A program made the translations under genes and the position numbers. Below, piece by piece: positions 13,150-24,513 of a DNA stretch of 64,000 nucleotides. The DNA is from Trema orientale (lineage: Eukaryota; Streptophyta; Magnoliopsida; Rosales; Cannabaceae): assembly GCA_002914845.1 (NCBI GenBank), contig JXTC01000624.1, positions 21,325 through 85,324 on the forward strand. The letters run 5' to 3'. The notes beneath the pieces were generated by a model that saw only the letters and a program-made list of their open reading frames with translations, did no database searches and was not told where the DNA came from. The first letter of the stretch is position 1. Each line of letters opens with the position of its first letter.

Positions 13150-13715
13150 CAAAAATGACCTTTTTTTTTTAAAAAAAAAAAAAACAAAGAACAAGACCCA
13201 CGTGTTTTAAGAAATATAGGAAAATCTCATTGATTTTTATTATTTTATTTCAAAAGCCTTAAAATATGACTATTTTTGAAACTCAACTTTATCGTGTAAA
13301 TTAAATTTAGAAAATTAATAAGATATAACAAGATTGCCCTAAGTGGATAGTAATTTAAGTTTATATTATATTTTTACTTTGTGTTTAGATAAATAAATAA
13401 TTATTTAAAAATTATTTTATCATTTGTGAGGTTATTTGAAACTCAAAATATTGTTTGGGAACTATTATAGATAATTCTTAAATTTTATTTTAAATCCAAA
13501 TCTATCATTCATTAAGGATTATTTTCTCATTTTATATTTATTTTCCTAATTTTAATAATATGAGGCGGTCGAATTTACAAAATAATCGAATTACAAGGTT
13601 TTTTGAAATAAGAAAATAAAATTCAAAAGAATTTTCCTATATTTCTTGAAACATATATGAAATTTTGTAAAAAAACAAAAAAAGGAAAAATAGAAGACCA
13701 TTTTACGACTTTTTT
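13150..13715. mobile_element. Foldback element (family K)
   Basis: Inverted arms: GTTTTAAGAAATATAGGAAA (about 13204-13223) with its inverse near 13636-13655, extended inward by TATTTCAAAA and outward by AAAATG-GACC-like words. The interior is AT-rich and non-coding. Outer limits are approximate. Confidence 0.65.
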
Positions 13716-15300
13716 TTAGGGAAGGAAAAACAAAAATTCGGATACGTCATGATTAATCATGAATACTATCTTTTCACTAAAGAATATGCGTGCTTTTATG
13801 TACTTATGCAAATAATGTATATGTGTAAAATTGCCATAGCAGTTTTTTTGTCTATTTTTTTTTTTTTTTTCGTTTTGTGTTTTGTTTTTTCCGTTTGTTT
13901 GTTTGTCTTTTTTGTTTTCTTTCTTTCTTAACTCTTAAGAAAGGACGTGATTCAAACATTAAATCTCAATATTGAGAGTGAATGTAAAGACCAATTAACC
14001 AAAAAAAAAAAGTTAAGCCATAACTACCCAAAAAAAGTTTTTAGACAATTCAATTTCTATAGGATAACAGCTAGACGAAATCATGTATATAAGCATAATT
14101 TTGGGATGTTCTGCAGTGTGCCTATTGCTAGTTGTTAAGAATATTTTTTTAACTTTCACATTTTTTGAGTTGTGAATTTCTCTCGTTTGGATTAATGGTT
14201 CAAAACTTTCCATACTTCTGGTTTTTAGGTGTAAATATACATTGGAAAAAAAAATTTAAATGCATATATAGTTCATGAATTTAAAATTGTTCCAAATTTA
14301 GTCTTAGAATTTTTATTTCTATTGTTTTGTAATTCCCGAAGTCCTTTTTTTCTCCCTTATTTATTCAACTGGTACTTTTTTTTTTTGAGGGAAATTCAAC
14401 TGGTAATGAGAACATATAAAACTAATGGTAAGATATTGATAGAGAGACTTAACTTAAAAGGACGATGCTCTGAATTTCACCGCTTATTTCATTTTTTTTT
14501 TCATACAACTTGATATAGCTTGTAAATTGTTATCATTCAAGTAATAAATGTTAATAAATCTATTTGTATTAAGTTATGATTCACCTTATATATAATAATT
14601 CATATGTCATGTGATACGTACTAAAAAAGTGCTAAGGAGAGGGGATCCTATCAGTATCCAAATTACAACGATACTCAAACAACGGTCAAAAAAGAAATTA
14701 ACAATGTGGCCACTAATTACCTATCGACTCTGGTTTTTAGCCTAGCATAGTATAATGAGTAAGATAGAAATTTAATTTTTATATACAATTAAATGACATT
14801 TAAAGTACCAAATCATAAAACAACCTTATAAGCAAAGTTTTGATACCATGAAAAACTTTAACAAGGTCTAAATGGAATTACGACTAACTAATTAATGTAA
14901 TGAAATATTTGTAACATATACACTCATCTTAATTTCATCTGTTCCTTTACAATGAATTCAATTCATTTAAAAATAATTATTTTGACCTACGGATATTCGC
15001 ACGAAAGTCTAATAAATTTCAATGCTCTTTGTTACACTCATAGAATTAGATAATCAAAGCTATAGAAACGCAATCTTATAATTAGCACTTAATTAATGAA
15101 CTAACCCCACAGGACCGAAATGTTATGCTAAATTTTATTTCATTAAAGTACGTACTTAATTCTTAAAGCGTCTACATGTACCAATTAAAATAAAGTACGT
15201 ATTACTAATTAAAAAATCATTTGACTATTCATCAGAGGAGACAAAAAATTTAAGAGATTTAATTAATTCAAATTTAGTTATGCAAATGATTTTTTTTTTT
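13716..15300. other. AT-rich gene-free DNA
   Basis: Open frames here are translations of T-rich runs and resemble nothing. No repeat found by eye. Confidence 0.6.
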
Positions 15301-15340
15301 AATTTAACACTACTTCACTCCAATGGCATATGTGTTTATA

Positions 15341-15382
<42 letters not shown>

Positions 15383-15427
15383 TTTAACACTACTTCACTC
15401 CAATGGTATATGTGTTTATATGCATAA

Positions 15428-15460
<33 letters not shown>
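15301..15460. repeat. 80-bp tandem duplication ending in TA repeats
   Basis: Two units, 15301-15380 and 15381-15460. Each starts AATTTAACACTACTTCACTC and ends in a TA microsatellite. The non-TA part differs by very few bases, so the duplication is recent. Confidence 0.9.
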
Positions 15461-15463
<3 letters not shown>

Positions 15464-16583
15464 ATGTGCTACCCGCTTTTTTTGGATGGAATTAATGGAA
15501 ACCATAAAGCACATAACTTAGACATTTAAATGTTGAGTTGGTGGATTAATTTGATGCTAGGTTTAATATGTCTTAAAATTAACATGCACGTACCTCGATT
15601 AATAGTTAGATCATTTATTTATCTTTTTCTTTAAGAATAGTTGGGAATAATCATTCTGGGACTTATAACTAGAAACAAATGAAGCGAAATTTTTGAGACT
15701 GGTATGGAGTGCATGTTTCTTAAGAAAACTTAAGGATACTACTAGTCTACATCTACTCAGCCTAAATATCATTTTATAACTTCTGTTCTTAGAAATTTAA
15801 AAAGTATCCCTCCGTTTTTGGAAAAAAAAAAAAAAAAAGAAAATTTTTTCAAAGTTTAAAATTAAAAAAGAAATCTACAAATACATTGATTTAGCGTCGA
15901 CTCTTACACTCCACAATTTTTTTTTTTTAATTTTAAAAAATTCTATGTCAACCCTTTGAATTCAATTAAAAAACAATTCTAACAATTAGTTTTTTTTTCT
16001 TTCCTTCTAATACAATAAGTGACGAAGTTGATACTTCTTTAGTCTTTTGTTTTTTTTCCCCCCCTCCAAGAAATAGATAGGGGACTTTTAGTTTTTTGAG
16101 AACAAAGGGTGTAATTACTTATTAGTTTGGCTAGATATAGAGAGTATTTTTAGTATTATTCCATCAAAATTGTATGGAAGTGATCGTGTCCACCTCACAT
16201 ACTACTCATTTGAGTGTAATCTTTTTTAGTTGTGCCAATATTAACATGACAACAAGGTTCCTCAAAAATTACATAACAACAAGGATAATAAATGTTTCCC
16301 AGCCAAATATAATCCAAATTTGAATAACATTGATGAACTTGGTTAAATAATATATATATGGTAACTCTTTATATATATATATTAATATCAACGGTAAAAT
16401 ATTATTAATTACAATGTTAAAATTGGTATTCTATCATGCAGCCTCTGTTCGAATACAAATTGATCAATTTAGACCAACTTCTTGAGCACTGTTTTGATTC
16501 TTTTGAAGATTTTTGACAGTGTATAAATCAAAGTATACTTATAAATCAAAGTACAATAAACCAAAGAAATTTATTATTTAGGA
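15461..16583. other. AT-rich gene-free DNA
   Basis: Poly-A and poly-T tracts near 15820 and 15920. No feature recognised. Confidence 0.6.
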
Positions 16584-16938
16584 GGGATAACTGTAAAAAA
16601 ATACCCTCATATTTGGATGTTTTGTAATTTAAACCCTGAAGTTTGGATTCTGCAAAATAATACCCTGAGATTACGAATTTCTGAAAATTAATACCCTGTG
16701 TTGATTTTTAACTGATAAAATACAATAATATCCCCAAAATTAAGATAAATAATATAGATTAATCTAGTTTTAATGGAAGATATTATTATTTTTTTGTTCC
16801 TAAAATTGGTCAAAAAATCTGTCCAGGGTATTAATTTTCAGAAATTCGTAATCTCAGGGTATTATTTTGCAGAATCTAAACTTCAGGGTTTAAATTGTAG
16901 AACATCCAAATATGAGGGTATTTTTTTGCACTTATTAT
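16584..16938. mobile_element. MITE family A, copy 1
   Basis: 355 bp with arms of about 140 bp in near-perfect inversion (AATACCCTCATATTTGGATG; AATAATACCCTGAGATTACG; TTTCTGAAAATTAATACCCT). Exact 9-bp flanking duplication TATTTAGGA (16575-16583, 16939-16947). Mutator-like by duplication length. Confidence 0.88.
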
Positions 16939-17069
16939 TATTTAGGAATGATATCTTGACACTTTTTTTTTGCATCGGTATATATGGAGTTAGAATTGTA
17001 GCTTATTATAAAACCCTAAAGCCTACCTAGGAATTCTTTTTAAAGTAACTGTAGTTATAATTAGCTAAC

Positions 17070-17646
17070 GGATAATTATATTTTTATAATTTGTATTTTG
17101 ACTATTTGTCCAGTTTATACCTTGTGTTTTAATTATTATCAACATTGACCTCTAAATTTGAAACCTCTAACAAATTTATGCCTTACATTTTAGTTATTAT
17201 CAATATTAACCTCCAGATTTAAAACTTGTAACAAATTTATACATTTTTTAATCAAAGACTAATTTTGATCATTGAGTTTACCAAAATACCCTTTTAAACT
17301 TCAAAGATATATATATTTTAATACTTAATTTAAATTTAAAAATAATTAAAATAAATAGCTAATAGAAAAAATATTTAAAAAGTAATTTAAAAAATGAAAA
17401 AACCTACAAAAATTAAATATTATTTATAAAATTGTTTATCAATTTTATGTGTTTTAAATGTGATTTCTTTTAAAAATTATAGATTTATATTTTTAAAGGG
17501 TATTTTGGTGAACATAATAATTAAAATTAATGTTTGACATAAAGAAGGTATAAATTTGTTATAATTCTAAATCTGAATGTCAATGTTAATAATAACCAAA
17601 ATGCAAGATATAAACTGAATAAACAGCCAAAACGCAAAGTATACCC
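17070..17646. mobile_element. MITE family I, copy 2
   Basis: 577 bp, the same arm words as copy 1 (TATACCTTGTGTTTTAATTA; AACAAATTTATGCCTT). The left arm carries an internal tandem repeat of about 65 bp (17117-17250), which partly explains its greater length. Flank duplication is weak (AGCTAA on both sides). Confidence 0.72.
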
Positions 17647-18664
17647 ATGAGCTAATGATCATGAGAGAGTGTGTGTTTGGTATATATGTGGTGTGACAAA
17701 AGACGAGTATAGTAATTAACATAAACTAGACGTAAGGAATAGAAGCATAAAGAATGAGAGAGAGTTGTTGGATTGGGCACATCTTACATTGTATAGAAAG
17801 AAAAGAAGAGTTATTCAACCTAATGTCCTAAACTTTTACCCAAATTAGTCAAACTTTATTTAATGCCATGTATGTCCTTAAACCTTTTACATAACCATCT
17901 CAAATTAGTCATTCCATCAACAGCCATTAAATTGTTTTTTATCATGATTAAAATTTAAACACTACCCACGTGTTAAATTTTTATTGTTCTCAACTAAATT
18001 TAAATATATAATGTTAATTAAATTGTAATACAGTACTATTATCTTCTTTTTAATTTCCTTCAAAAAAAAAAAAGTTGTGGATTTGGATAATTACAAGGTT
18101 TTTCGCTAAATCTGATAGAAAAGAAGACAGCATGAGTACTGGAGTACATTATTCAGTATTTTGACTTGGCCAATTTTTTATTTAATAGGAAAATCCTAGC
18201 TGACAAATTTCCTATGATTTGCGAGATAATTGGTTGATGTAATCAAGAAGGAAAGATATATATTCAGCAAAAAACAAAAAAAAAAAAAACAAAAAAAAGA
18301 AAAGAAAAGAAGGAATGATATATTTTGTTCATATACTGTAAAACTTAACAATTTCCGTTGAGCTTGAGTTTTCAAATAGGTCTTGAGAAATGAGGTAATT
18401 AAATTTGTCAATTATAGATCGTATATTGCCATTAAAGAAATATTATAGATTTTATTCTTATTTTGACAAAACCAAGGATGACCAGATATAATTTTACCAA
18501 AGAAAAATCGTGATTATTATTAGCGTGTATATATATAGCAATAACAAAACAATATGTTGTCTAAACAATTTGAGTTGTTGCAACTTACAAGATGATGACA
18601 ATGGTTGCAAATATGTGAGGGTTTTGATTTAAGGACATTTTGATTGGGCACGCATTATATGGGA
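17647..18664. other. AT-rich gene-free DNA
   Basis: Around 17820-17940 there is a phrase (CCTAAACTTTTACCC...CAAATTAGTC twice) resembling one arm of a transposon, without a matching second arm. Confidence 0.5.
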
Positions 18665-18820
18665 TTGCATGACCGCCTACAAAGATCATCTTCTATGATA
18701 GGACAAAGTACTATATACCCCTCCTCACTTTTGCCAAGCATATTGCATGACCAGCTACAAAGATCATCCTATATGATAGGACAAAGTACTATATACCCCT
18801 CCTCACTTTTGCCAAGCATA
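18665..18820. repeat. 78-bp tandem duplication across the left end of family L element
   Basis: Units 18665-18742 and 18743-18820, each from TTGCATGACC to TTTTGCCAAGCATA, with a handful of differences. The copy boundary includes DNA outside the element, so the duplication followed the insertion. Confidence 0.9.
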
Positions 18821-19349
18821 GTCGTTTACCCCCTCATATTTAAATTAACCCCACATACCCTATTTTTTACAAATATAGTGTCAGTTTATCCTATTTTCAC
18901 AAATACAATGTTATTTTGCCTAATTCTTATAAATTTGGTGCCAGTTTGCCCAAGTGAATATCTATGGATGAGGAAAGTTTTTGATTTGTTTATTAAAAAT
19001 AAAACTCATTTAAACTAAATGCAGTTTTATGTAAAATGAGATTATTGAAAAATTCCCTATCATTCACAATTTTAAGTTTTTTTTTTTCCTCCTGAATTTC
19101 TGTAGAAGTTTGAAAACATAGTGATTTTATCTCATTTATTCTCTCATTTAGTAGATCTCGATATTTGGTGGGTAAAATAATATTTTTTTTTAAATATCAT
19201 GCACTAAATGAGGCAAACAGGCATAATAAGCAAAAATTAGGGCAAAGTGACACTATATTTGTAAAAATTAGGCTTTATAGGTGAAATTTCAAAAGGGGGA
19301 TAAAGACTAATCTTGGCAACGTGAGGGCACTGTAGGGTATTTTGTCCTA
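18777..19349. mobile_element. Foldback element (family L) with a duplicated end
   Basis: Ends TAGGACAAA...TTTGTCCTA. Arms of about 120 bp pair (left TTACAAATATAGTGTCA and TTTGCC words; right the inverse around 19240-19340). The left outer part, together with its flank, is tandemly repeated (see 18665-18820). Confidence 0.75.
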
Positions 19350-19754
19350 AATAATATGGTAGTTATGAATTTCATTAAGCGAGACTTTTAAGATTTTGAC
19401 GAAGTTGGGTACTTTTCCAAGCGAAAATGGCCTTTTTCTTTCTTCATAATATTTCTTTCTCTAGGCATCCAAATTTGTATTTTGTTTTCTCGTTTCTTTT
19501 TTTCTTTGTTTTTCTATAATTTTTGTTTATTAATAGTTTGTCTTTAAAAATTGATGGGAATTTGGCATTGTAAACTAAAAAAAAAGTTTAAAAGTTCAAT
19601 GAGAACAAATAATGGTGTTTGATATTGTTCTTTAAGAATAATTTTTAAAAATACGAATAAGAAAAACAAAAAATAAGGGTAACAAAATGTTACTTGTAAG
19701 TGTTTTTTGGAAAAAGAAAAAAAAAATCCTTCTTTCTATTTAGTTTCTCTCTTT

Positions 19755-19919
19755 TTTATTTTTTTTTTAAAAAGTGAGGCTTAACTAATGACCATCACTT
19801 ACTACAAATTTAAAAGAAAATATCACACACACACACTACCAAAATTTGAACTTCTGACTCCCCAAACTCACACACACATCTCTAGAGCTTTGGACCAACT
19901 GAGCTAGTCCCAGTTAGCT
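19755..19919 (-). mobile_element. tRNA-derived SINE, copy 1
   Basis: Minus strand: head AGCTAACTGGGACTAGCTCA, an A-box-like TAGCTCAGTTGG and a B-box-like AGTTCAAATT, then GTGTGTGTGTG, then AGTTAAGCCTCACTTTTTAA and an A-rich tail. Flanked by a 12-bp duplication GTTTCTCTCTTT (19743-19754, 19920-19931). No ORF expected. Confidence 0.85.
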
Positions 19920-20503
19920 GTTTCTCTCTTTATTCTTGAGTTCTCTCCTCATTCTTTCTTATTATTTTATCCTTTCTGACTTTTTTCTTACTTAAATTTT
20001 AATTATTTAAAATAAATAACGAAACACTTGGTTTTATTTTTATATTTTATTTCTAATTAAAGATGAAGATTCAATCCTTTAACTTCAATGTTAAGATGAA
20101 TAATTTAGTATCATTAGCAGGTAAACTCAATTTTTGATCACATCTTCGATTTAATTTTTAAATTTTTAAGACAACTGAAAAAGAAAAAAAGAAGTCAGAA
20201 GTAGGGGATATAGGGTGGGGCAGGGAAGAGTGGAGTTAAAAAGGAGAAGTAGAAAAGTTATATAAGTGGCGGTGGTTCGTACGTAGGGAGCAGAATTTTG
20301 GGGAAGTGGAACAAGTACCCCAAAAAAGGAGTAGGCCTATGCATATTCATTGCTTAGCCGAAGCTACCCCAAAAAGAGTAGGAGTCTATCAACTGCCTAT
20401 CTCTACAGACATTAGGCAAAGCCGCCGCCTCCTCTAACCTTTTACTCAGTATTATTCAAATTTCAAACCTAAACAAAAATTATAATAATAATAATAAAAT
20501 AAA

Positions 20504-20675
20504 AGGCGTGTCTACATTAGGAACGCCCCTACATAGGAGCCTGTCTATTCACCGTTGGAAGGGAATCTGTATATAAATAGATTCTCCATAGATTCCTGTT
20601 ATTCCCCACAGATTCCCATCCAACGATAATTAAGGCATGACCCTACGTAAAGACGCCCCTACTGTAGCCATCCCC
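20504..20675. mobile_element. MITE family F, copy 1
   Basis: 172 bp foldback. Ends AGGCGTGTCTACATTAGG and (inverted) GGGGATGGCTACAGTAGG. Interior palindrome GTTGGAAGGGAATCTG / CAGATTCCCATCCAAC. Exact 9-bp duplication TAAAATAAA (20495-20503, 20676-20684). Confidence 0.9.
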
Positions 20676-20752
20676 TAAAATAAATTTCTTTTTCCTTTTC
20701 TTTTTCATGAATACCTTTAGAAATTGGAAAAAAAAATTCTTATTTTAATAAG

Positions 20753-20924
20753 GGGCGCGTCTACAGTAGGGGCGCCCCTACGTAGGGCCATGTCTATTCA
20801 CCGTTGGATGGGAATCTGTATATAAATAGATTCTCCACAGATTCCCGTTATTCCCCACAGATTCCCATCCAACAATAATTAAGGCATGACCCTATGTAGG
20901 GACGCCCCTACCGTAGCCATCCCC
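20753..20924. mobile_element. MITE family F, copy 2
   Basis: 172 bp, same length and structure as copy 1, with better-kept ends (GGGCGCGTCTACAGTAGGGG). Exact 9-bp duplication TTTAATAAG (20744-20752, 20925-20933). It lies only 77 bp from copy 1, as an independent insertion in the same orientation. Confidence 0.9.
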
Positions 20925-21003
20925 TTTAATAAGTATGAAAAATAAGCCAAACTCTTTTTTTTTTTCCTCCCCGATTTTAGATTTGGAACAAATTATATTT
21001 TAT

Positions 21004-21363
21004 GGGGCCGTTTGGTTCGCCCATTCTATTCCATTGGAATGGAAAATTCATTTGAATGGGTGTTTGTTTCAACAATTCTAAATTTTCTATTTAAATGGTC
21101 TTTTGGAATGAGTGTTTGTTTTAACAATTTAGTTTTTCCATTCAAATGGTTCATCAGTCACATCAACTATGTGAATGGATTTTTGTGTCTTTGATGAGAA
21201 TGGAGGGGAAGAGGTGTTTTTGAATGGTCCATTCCAATACTCCCATTCTAATTATAACCCATTCCACTATTTTTTCCATTCAAATGTCTTCTATTCCAAT
21301 TATAACCCATTCCACAATTTCCATTCAAATACACACATTCAAATAGGCGAAACAAACGGGGCC
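21004..21363. mobile_element. MITE family G, copy 1
   Basis: 360 bp. Ends GGGGCCGTTTGGTTCGCC and (inverted) GGCCCCGTTTGTTTCGCC. Interior rich in TTCAAATG/CCATTCCAAT words that fold back on themselves. The end type recalls PIF/Harbinger or hAT MITEs; the target duplication is unclear. Confidence 0.78.
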
Positions 21364-21740
21364 TAATATTTTTCAATTTTGACATTTGAATTATCAAAAG
21401 TCGCGTTTTACTTTCTTTAATTTTTTTTTCCCTCTCATTTTCAATCAGTTTTTTTTTTTTTTTAATTGGCTTTGATTTAATGATTTATAGTAAGATAACC
21501 AAAACTAAGACAAAAATATAGATGTAGTAAAAGTTAAAATTGAGGGACTAAAATTCAATTTTGGTTATTTTGCAAGTATTGAAAATAGGATTAACAAAAA
21601 AAAAAAAGAAAAAAAGGAAGGCGTTATATATTGACTACAAGTATAGATTTTAACGCCTCCTTCCATTTTGTTCCAATTGAAATAAATAAAAAATAAACAA
21701 AAAAAGAGGAAAAAAAAAACTAAGTCTAAAGAAAAAATAT

Positions 21741-22097
21741 ACCTGTTTGGTTCACCAATTCCATTCCATTGGAATGGAAAACCTATTTGAATCGGTGTTT
21801 GTTTTAACAACTCCAGTTTTTCCATTCAAATGATCTTTTAGAATGTGTGTTTGTTTCAATAATTCAGTTTTTCCATTCAAATGGTCCATCAGAAAAATCA
21901 CCATTAGAATGGCTTTTTTGTGTCTTGGATGAAAATGGAAGGGAAATGTATTTTTGAATGGTCCATTCCAATACTCCCATTCGAATTATAACACATTCCA
22001 CTATTTTTTCTATTCAAATGTCTCCCATTCCAATTATAACACATTCCACAATTTTTATTTAAATACACCTACTCAAATAGGCGAACCAAACAGGGCC
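21741..22097. mobile_element. MITE family G, copy 2
   Basis: About 357 bp, the same interior as copy 1. Ends CCTGTTTGGTTCACC and (inverted) GGCCCTGTTTGGTTCGCC. The two copies are 377 bp apart and in the same orientation. Confidence 0.78.
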
Positions 22098-22210
22098 TAT
22101 AAAAATTGTTGTTTGTTTATTAGTTTCTCGTCTGCCATGGGTTGTTACCACAAAAATGTTCAAACTAGTCTTGACATTTGTTCATAATTAAGGATCACTA
22201 CAAAAGAGAA

Positions 22211-22214
<4 letters not shown>

Positions 22215-22259
<45 letters not shown>
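22215..22259. repeat. AT microsatellite
   Basis: About 22 AT units, adjoining a MITE that inserted at its right edge. Confidence 0.97.
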
Positions 22260-22260
<1 letters not shown>

Positions 22261-22473
22261 TAGCAATGCTATGAGTACTGGTGGTATCCATAGCACCATA
22301 ATAATGTGTCAGTCTGTTATTGAGTAATTTTAATTTATTATGTTAGTCTATCACTAGATGGTTCTAATTAATAAACTTGCCTCATATGAGCTTCACCTAG
22401 AGTCTAATTATTATTAACTAGTTACAAACTGACACATCATGTGGTGTTGTGCACGTGCCTTGTAGCATTACTC
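22261..22473. mobile_element. MITE family D, copy 1
   Basis: 213 bp. Left TAGCAATGCTATGAG...ATAATGTGTCAGT, right inverse ACATCATGTGGTGTTG...TAGCATTACTC. TATATAC occurs on both sides, inside AT-repeat DNA. Confidence 0.75.
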
Positions 22474-23750
22474 TATATACACCGTGAGTCCGTGACAAAC
22501 GTAACCATCACCTAATATTGATTAGTTTGACCATAGTGAGTAACCGATGTTGAAGAATATCGTTGCGGCTAAAGAATTTTGACAATTTGAATTAGCGTAT
22601 TAATTAGTTGAGGCTAAAATTTCTCGTCAAGTTGGTCATCTTGATGTTAATGTAATAATCTTGAGAAATTGATTGGAAATTGCCTTACTTCTTGTCCTAT
22701 CTCTCAAATTATCCTTGCTCTTTTTCATTCCTAGTTCTTTGTATTCTAGTTGTACAACACTATCGTTTTCTTTAAAAAAACCATTTCATGCAACATTTTC
22801 ATTGCTAACTATACATATTGTCAAGACCCCTCATGAAATGTCTTCGTTTGATATTCAAAGTAACATCATTAATATTTGAATAACCAATAACCTTGTTTAA
22901 GGCCATTTACTCAATCTAACTGATAACCACACAAATTTCAATGTAAAATGTTAATTTAAATCTTCGTCTCTCAATAAAAGAGAAAAAACAATGTAATAAT
23001 AAAATTTAACTAGCTAGCCACGTACGGGATTTTCTGTGAGAAGAGGGTTATTGTGAGAATAAACTCCATAGATGATGACCTTGCTTCTTTATTAATCTTT
23101 GTTGGGTGGTTAAAAGGTAGATATATTGTTACCCTATATTATTCTGAGCCAACAGTTTTGGGGGAGTTTCCATAATTATACATATGGTTTTGGTGGGACA
23201 TTAAATCACCTGATCAAACAATAATCTCACATTTCCCATTCACCATATAATATATATATATTGATCCATACTTGAGGAATATCAGCATATTTTCCTCCAA
23301 TAAATTTTTTTAATGTTACATAACTAGTAATTATGGTGTGTGTATATGTATATATATATATGTATATTTTTTCTGTCTCTTATTTATATGTCACTCTCTG
23401 TTCCAAATAAATGACAACTAGTTGGTAAGTTGCACGGGTCTGCCAGCCTGAAATTCTAATATCTGCACTAGTTTTTTGTTCAGACATAGTTAATGAGGAT
23501 TTCCTTATTTTTGACATTGGTTGGCTTTTTGTTCATATCATGTACGTACAAGAAAAACTCTATTAATGAGCTTTATATTACTACGTGAATGCCCAAAGGA
23601 AATTATTAAAGCACGCGTAGTCATACAACACCATAGGATATCTAATTATTACCATATGACAGTTGCCTCTAATTGATCATAATTTCAAAAATTATATGCC
23701 CACACTCTTATGTGGTAAGAAACACATAGGGAAAAGTACAATGTTTACAG
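22474..23750. other. AT-rich gene-free DNA
   Basis: Nothing coding is recognised; the frame at 22673-22879 has no homology I know. Confidence 0.6.
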
Positions 23751-23950
23751 AGGAATACTAGCTGTACTCTTTTTTACATTTTTTTTTCTATTCTCTCAGT
23801 CTCACTATTTGACATGTAGATTTTACTATGGTTTATTGTATTATTCAAATATTAAACTAGATAATAGAAGCCACGTATCAGACTATGAGACTGGAGAGTG
23901 AGAAAGAGAATGAGAAAGAGAGTGAGAAAGAGAGTGTATTTAGTATTCCT
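23751..23950. mobile_element. MITE family E
   Basis: 200 bp. Ends AGGAATACTAGCTGTACTC and (inverted) AGGAATACTAAATACACTC. The arms carry CTCTCAGTCTCA and its inverse. The right arm has expanded GAGAAAGAGAGT repeats. Confidence 0.75.
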
Positions 23951-24129
23951 CGTGTTTATATAATGTCTACGAATTTTTTTTCAAATAATAAAATCTAACT
24001 AAAATTTAGTGGATTAGAGTTATAATCAACATGATATGAAATAAAACTGAATCATAACTCAGTTACTGGATATATTCCGCAAGCGATGATAAAGAAAACA
24101 TATGTAATAGGCTTACCTGCAAACAGTTT

Positions 24130-24513
24130 CCTTTTTTTAGTTGGTTGGAATGAACCTTGGAATGAAATGGTCATTCCTTTTCAAGGTTCATTCCATTGTT
24201 TAGTTGGAGTTTAAAGTTTAGAATCACGATTCTTTTGGAATCTTAATTCCATCACTTGGTGGATATTCTTATTCCTTTCAAAAAACTAAGGAATAATGAT
24301 TCCAAATTTTTGTCAATTAGTTTAAAACTCAATTTTCCCTTTTTGCCCTATTAGGATATCTAAAAGTAAGGGTATTTTGGTCAATACAATATTTATTCTA
24401 TTCTATTGCACTAATTCAACCAAACAATGGAATATCATTTCTATTCCCATTCTAATTCCACTTCATTACAATTCCTATTACCATTCCTATTCCATTCCAC
24501 CAAACCAAACATA
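24130..24513. mobile_element. Foldback element (family H), degraded
   Basis: Rich in GGAATGAA / TTCATTCC words. A clear palindrome at 24147-24194 and weak outer ends (GTTGGTTGGAATGAA and, inverted, GTTTGGTTTGGTGGAATGG). Limits approximate. Confidence 0.5.

Noticed and set aside
18644-19018. 124-codon open frame with an internally repeated peptide
   Set aside because: The repeat is simply the 78-bp DNA duplication at the end of a foldback element; 78 is divisible by 3, so the frame stays open. No homology recognised.
22195-22212. CACTACAAAAGAGAAATA, resembling the terminus of a CACTA transposon
   Set aside because: No inverted partner ending in TTGTAGTG found nearby, and no transposase.
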